DNA of 64,000 nt. It comes from Prosthecobacter algae (GTDB lineage: Bacteria > Verrucomicrobiota > Verrucomicrobiia > Verrucomicrobiales > Verrucomicrobiaceae). Position numbers and translations under genes: made by a program. This document shows positions 61,473 through 64,000 of the stretch, piece after piece. The stretch covers positions 558,001 through 622,000 of the forward strand of contig NZ_BAABIA010000003.1 in the NCBI RefSeq assembly GCF_039542385.1, written 5' to 3'. The notes beneath the pieces were generated by a model. That model was given only the letters and a program-made list of their open reading frames with translations. It ran no database searches and was not told the origin of the DNA. Positions within the stretch are counted from its first letter, which is position 1; every line of letters starts with the position of its first letter.

Positions 61473-64000
61473 ATGGATCGCCCTCAGCGCATCACTCTCA
61501 GCCGCATCATCGCCATCAACTGGTATGGCTTTCGCCGCATCATTGATGTCAACGGCCTCGCCCTGCTCTGTGGTGAAAACGGCACGGGCAAGTCTGCTCT
61601 GCTGGACTTGGTACAATTCGTTTTGTTAGGCAGCAAAGGCACCCGATTCAACCGCGCGGCCACGGGCGATGGCAAACGCCCCACGGGACGGGATCGTGAT
61701 CTGCGCGGCTACTGCCTGTGCGATACGAATACCAAGACCAAAGATGGCCAGCCGCGCTACCTGCGCCCCAGTGGGGTGACCATCGCGGCCCTGGAATTTG
61801 AGTGGCCCCTGGAAGAAGGCAGCACCGAGCCCCGCCGCGAAACCTGGGGCGTGCGGGTGGAGTATGAAGGCCCCACTTCGGATGCCCGTTACGTCTGGTT
61901 TTACACTCCAGGGCGCTTGCATTGGGCGGATGTGATTCGCGAGCCGGACATCACGAAACCTGACCGCCAGGAAATGCTGGCTGAGGATGAATTCCGCGTG
62001 CGTGTGAAGCGTGACCTTCAGGGCGAACACTTTGGCCGTCTGGATACGTATTTGGACGAGATGGGTGCCCGTGAGCACCTGTTCTTTGATCGCACCCAGA
62101 TGAACAAAACCCTGCCGGGAGCCATCGCTTTCCAGCCAGTGGAAAACTTCGAAAGTTTCATCCGCGAAAACATCCTGGAACCCGGTCTGCCTGAGGTGAA
62201 GGAAGTACGCCGCAGCCTGGATGCCCTGCGTGAGGCAGAGCGCCGTGTGGACACCCTGGGGGACCAGCTCGGCTTTCTCCAGCGCATCCGCACGCACCAC
62301 CTCAGCTTCAGCGAAGCCCGGCGTGAAGAAGCCCTCTTTGGCCACCTTCGTGCTGCCCTGGACCATGCCGAATCGGAAGAAAAATTCCATCGGGCCGATA
62401 GTGACCTGCGCCTGCTGCGCGAGCGCCATGCCGAGGACAAAACCAGCATGGTGGCAGCCGTCAAAGAGCGCGACGAAGCCAAGGCTCGTTATGATGAAGT
62501 GAAGCTCGTCGCCGGACGCGATGACAGCCTGCGCAAGCTCAACGACCTGCGCCGTCAACGGGCCGACCTGATGCCCCGCATCGAGCGCCTGCGCCACGCC
62601 TCACGCACTGCGCATGAGATGCTGAATGAGCGCGCGCTGCATTGGGATGAATGGCTGCGCCACGGCCTGCGTGTCGGTTTGAATGCCAAGCTGGAGCGTG
62701 CGGAGCTGCTGCCCCAGCTCCGCAATGAGGAAGCCCATGTCGGCCTGGAGGCCCTGCCAGGGCTGGCCCGTGAGTATGACCGCATCAGCCGTCTAGGTGA
62801 AGACTGGCTGCGCCCGAAACTGGAAGAAGTGGAGGAGCTGGAAAAAGCCGAGGATGAACTGCAACGCCAGCTCGTGAGCCTTAGCGAAGGTCGCACTCAG
62901 GCCACCCCACTTCTGGATGGTCTGCGTGCCCGTGGTAACAAGGCGGAACTCTTTGCCCGCGTGGTGGAGGTGAAGCCTGAGTTTGAAGCCTGGTGGCCGC
63001 TTTTAGAGTCCGTGCTGGGTGCCCACCGCCAGACCGTGCTGGTGGAAGATGACTGCTACCTCGCAGCGTGGGAACAATTCCAGAAGAACAGTGGCACCGA
63101 GCTGCTGGCCAATGCGGAAGAGCTGCGCGAGCTGAAACCGAAAGCTGAAAAGGGCTCTCTGGCCGAAATGCTGGAGACCAAGCACCCCACGGCCCGCCTC
63201 CTCATCAATCATTTGTTAGGCCAAATCATCGCCGTCAACAGCTCCACCAAGCTGAAGATGCATGAGCACGCCATCACGCAAGAAGGCTTGCTGAAACAAC
63301 CCGGGGTGCGCCGCCACCTGAGTGCGGAGAAGGAGCTGACCCTGGGCGAGGAAGGCCTGCGCCGCATGCGCAAGGAGCGTGAGGAAGGTCTGGAACGCGT
63401 GCGTGGCTTCATGAACGAATTCCGCCGCGAGGTGCATGCTGTGCGTAGCTGGCTGAAGCGCGGCCAGGAATACCGCCTGGGCGAAGACTCCCCGAAAGCC
63501 TCCGCCATCGAGCTCTCTCAGCTGCCTGGCCTGGAGGCCAACGAACGCCAATTGGAAGAAACCATCCAACTCCTGGCCACACCCGAACAAGATCGCCAGC
63601 TCCAGGAAATGGATGAACTGGAAATGCGCCTGCGCGGGCTGGAGCAGCGCATCGGCAGCCTCAGCACCTCCGTCACCGCTTTCGTCGTGAATGAACGGCA
63701 GATGCTGGAGCAACTGGACCTATGCCGGGAAGAATTCCAAAGCGCCACCCTGTCTCTGCACGAGAGTCTGAACAGCCTGCCTCGCGGCCTGGCCCAAGAT
63801 GAAATCGCGGCAGCGATGAAGGCGGCCCTGGAAGCCGGAGGCACCTGGCAAAAGCGCAAAGACCAGTCCGAGTATGGCCGTCAATACGCCCACGACCGTG
63901 CCGAGCGCACCCGCCGTGACCGCAATGATGAACGCCGTAAACTGGCGGAGGCGCACCCTGAATACCGGCATGACTTCGATGCCGAAGAGGAGGACAACGC
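61473..64000 (+). CDS. jetC: Wadjet protein JetC (SMC-like ATPase), 3' end beyond the window
   Basis: An 842-codon open frame runs to the window edge from the ATG at 61473 (MDRPQRITLSRIIAINWYGFRR). Walker A is GENGTGKS (34-41), in the N-terminal ATPase half typical of SMC-like proteins. Long coiled coils follow (about 240-465 and 600-842), interrupted near 480-560 by a globular part (ARVVEVKPEFEAWWPLLESVLGAHRQTVLVEDDCYLAAWEQF) that should be the hinge. Walker B and the signature motif lie past the edge, as expected for proteins of about 1100 residues. As JetC it would use ATP to extrude DNA loops with JetA and JetB. The nuclease subunit JetD should be encoded next. Confidence 0.92.
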   Translation, partial: MDRPQRITLSRIIAINWYGFRRIIDVNGLALLCGENGTGKSALLDLVQFVLLGSKGTRFNRAATGDGKRPTGRDRDLRGYCLCDTNTKTKDGQPRYLRPSGVTIAALEFEWPLEEGSTEPRRETWGVRVEYEGPTSDARYVWFYTPGRLHWADVIREPDITKPDRQEMLAEDEFRVRVKRDLQGEHFGRLDTYLDEMGAREHLFFDRTQMNKTLPGAIAFQPVENFESFIRENILEPGLPEVKEVRRSLDALREAERRVDTLGDQLGFLQRIRTHHLSFSEARREEALFGHLRAALDHAESEEKFHRADSDLRLLRERHAEDKTSMVAAVKERDEAKARYDEVKLVAGRDDSLRKLNDLRRQRADLMPRIERLRHASRTAHEMLNERALHWDEWLRHGLRVGLNAKLERAELLPQLRNEEAHVGLEALPGLAREYDRISRLGEDWLRPKLEEVEELEKAEDELQRQLVSLSEGRTQATPLLDGLRARGNKAELFARVVEVKPEFEAWWPLLESVLGAHRQTVLVEDDCYLAAWEQFQKNSGTELLANAEELRELKPKAEKGSLAEMLETKHPTARLLINHLLGQIIAVNSSTKLKMHEHAITQEGLLKQPGVRRHLSAEKELTLGEEGLRRMRKEREEGLERVRGFMNEFRREVHAVRSWLKRGQEYRLGEDSPKASAIELSQLPGLEANERQLEETIQLLATPEQDRQLQEMDELEMRLRGLEQRIGSLSTSVTAFVVNERQMLEQLDLCREEFQSATLSLHESLNSLPRGLAQDEIAAAMKAALEAGGTWQKRKDQSEYGRQYAHDRAERTRRDRNDERRKLAEAHPEYRHDFDAEEEDN

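Overview
The window is about 60% GC and looks like chromosome of a Verrucomicrobiota bacterium, probably Prosthecobacter-like (inferred from gene content). Supporting signs are DUF1501 and DUF1549/DUF1553 proteins with CxxCH motifs, SHD1-type small domains, very large secreted proteins with autotransporter-type strand repeats, Calx-beta-like and Ig-like domains, and weak Shine-Dalgarno signals. I found no rRNA, tRNA, insertion sequence, prophage or CRISPR array.

Layout. 1-13843: a giant repeat-rich secreted protein (minus strand, cut by the window edge), a NosR/NirI-like FMN and iron-sulfur membrane protein, and a large secreted subtilisin-like protease. 13844-14823: a gene-free block with two direct copies of a 0.3-0.36 kb repeat that differ in the number of a 10-bp tandem unit. 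14824-18380: a DUF1501/DUF1549 pair. 18561-24243: purine genes purM, purQ and purL, with two unknown plus-strand genes between purM and purQ. 24440-29107: an ankyrin-type protein, a peroxiredoxin/AhpD peroxide-reduction pair, a 29-bp perfect inverted repeat, a small secreted protein and rarA. 29213-31146: potA and potB without potC or potD, followed by seven 32-bp tandem repeats. 31419-36403 (minus): hisD, a small membrane protein, a periplasmic lactonase-type propeller and a ParE/GyrB topoisomerase subunit. 36685-39425: an unknown gene translationally coupled to a hybrid histidine kinase. 39541-46231 (minus): a TonB-dependent receptor, a small membrane protein and a giant CAP-domain protein. 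46232-47078: repeat-rich DNA with no convincing gene. 47079-50176 (minus): a COG0523/CobW GTPase, an ArsR regulator, a DUF2062 protein and uppP. 50390-52573: two tandem copies of a lipoprotein plus membrane coiled-coil module that I do not recognise. 52727-59141 (minus): a 1705-residue cytochrome/WD40/DUF1549/DUF1553 fusion and an M48-type membrane protease. 59332-64000: jetA, jetB and most of jetC of a Wadjet anti-plasmid system, cut by the window end.

How parts fit together. Prx and AhpD form a peroxide-reducing couple. The DUF1501/DUF1549 pair and the large PSD1-type fusion are exported Planctomycetes-Verrucomicrobia-type proteins of unsettled function. An ArsR regulator with cysteines near its C-terminus lies upstream of a COG0523 GTPase, with an inverted repeat between them that could be its operator. 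JetABC is a condensin-like defence complex whose nuclease, JetD, should lie just past the right edge. The least explained system is the duplicated lipoprotein/membrane module at 50390-52573.
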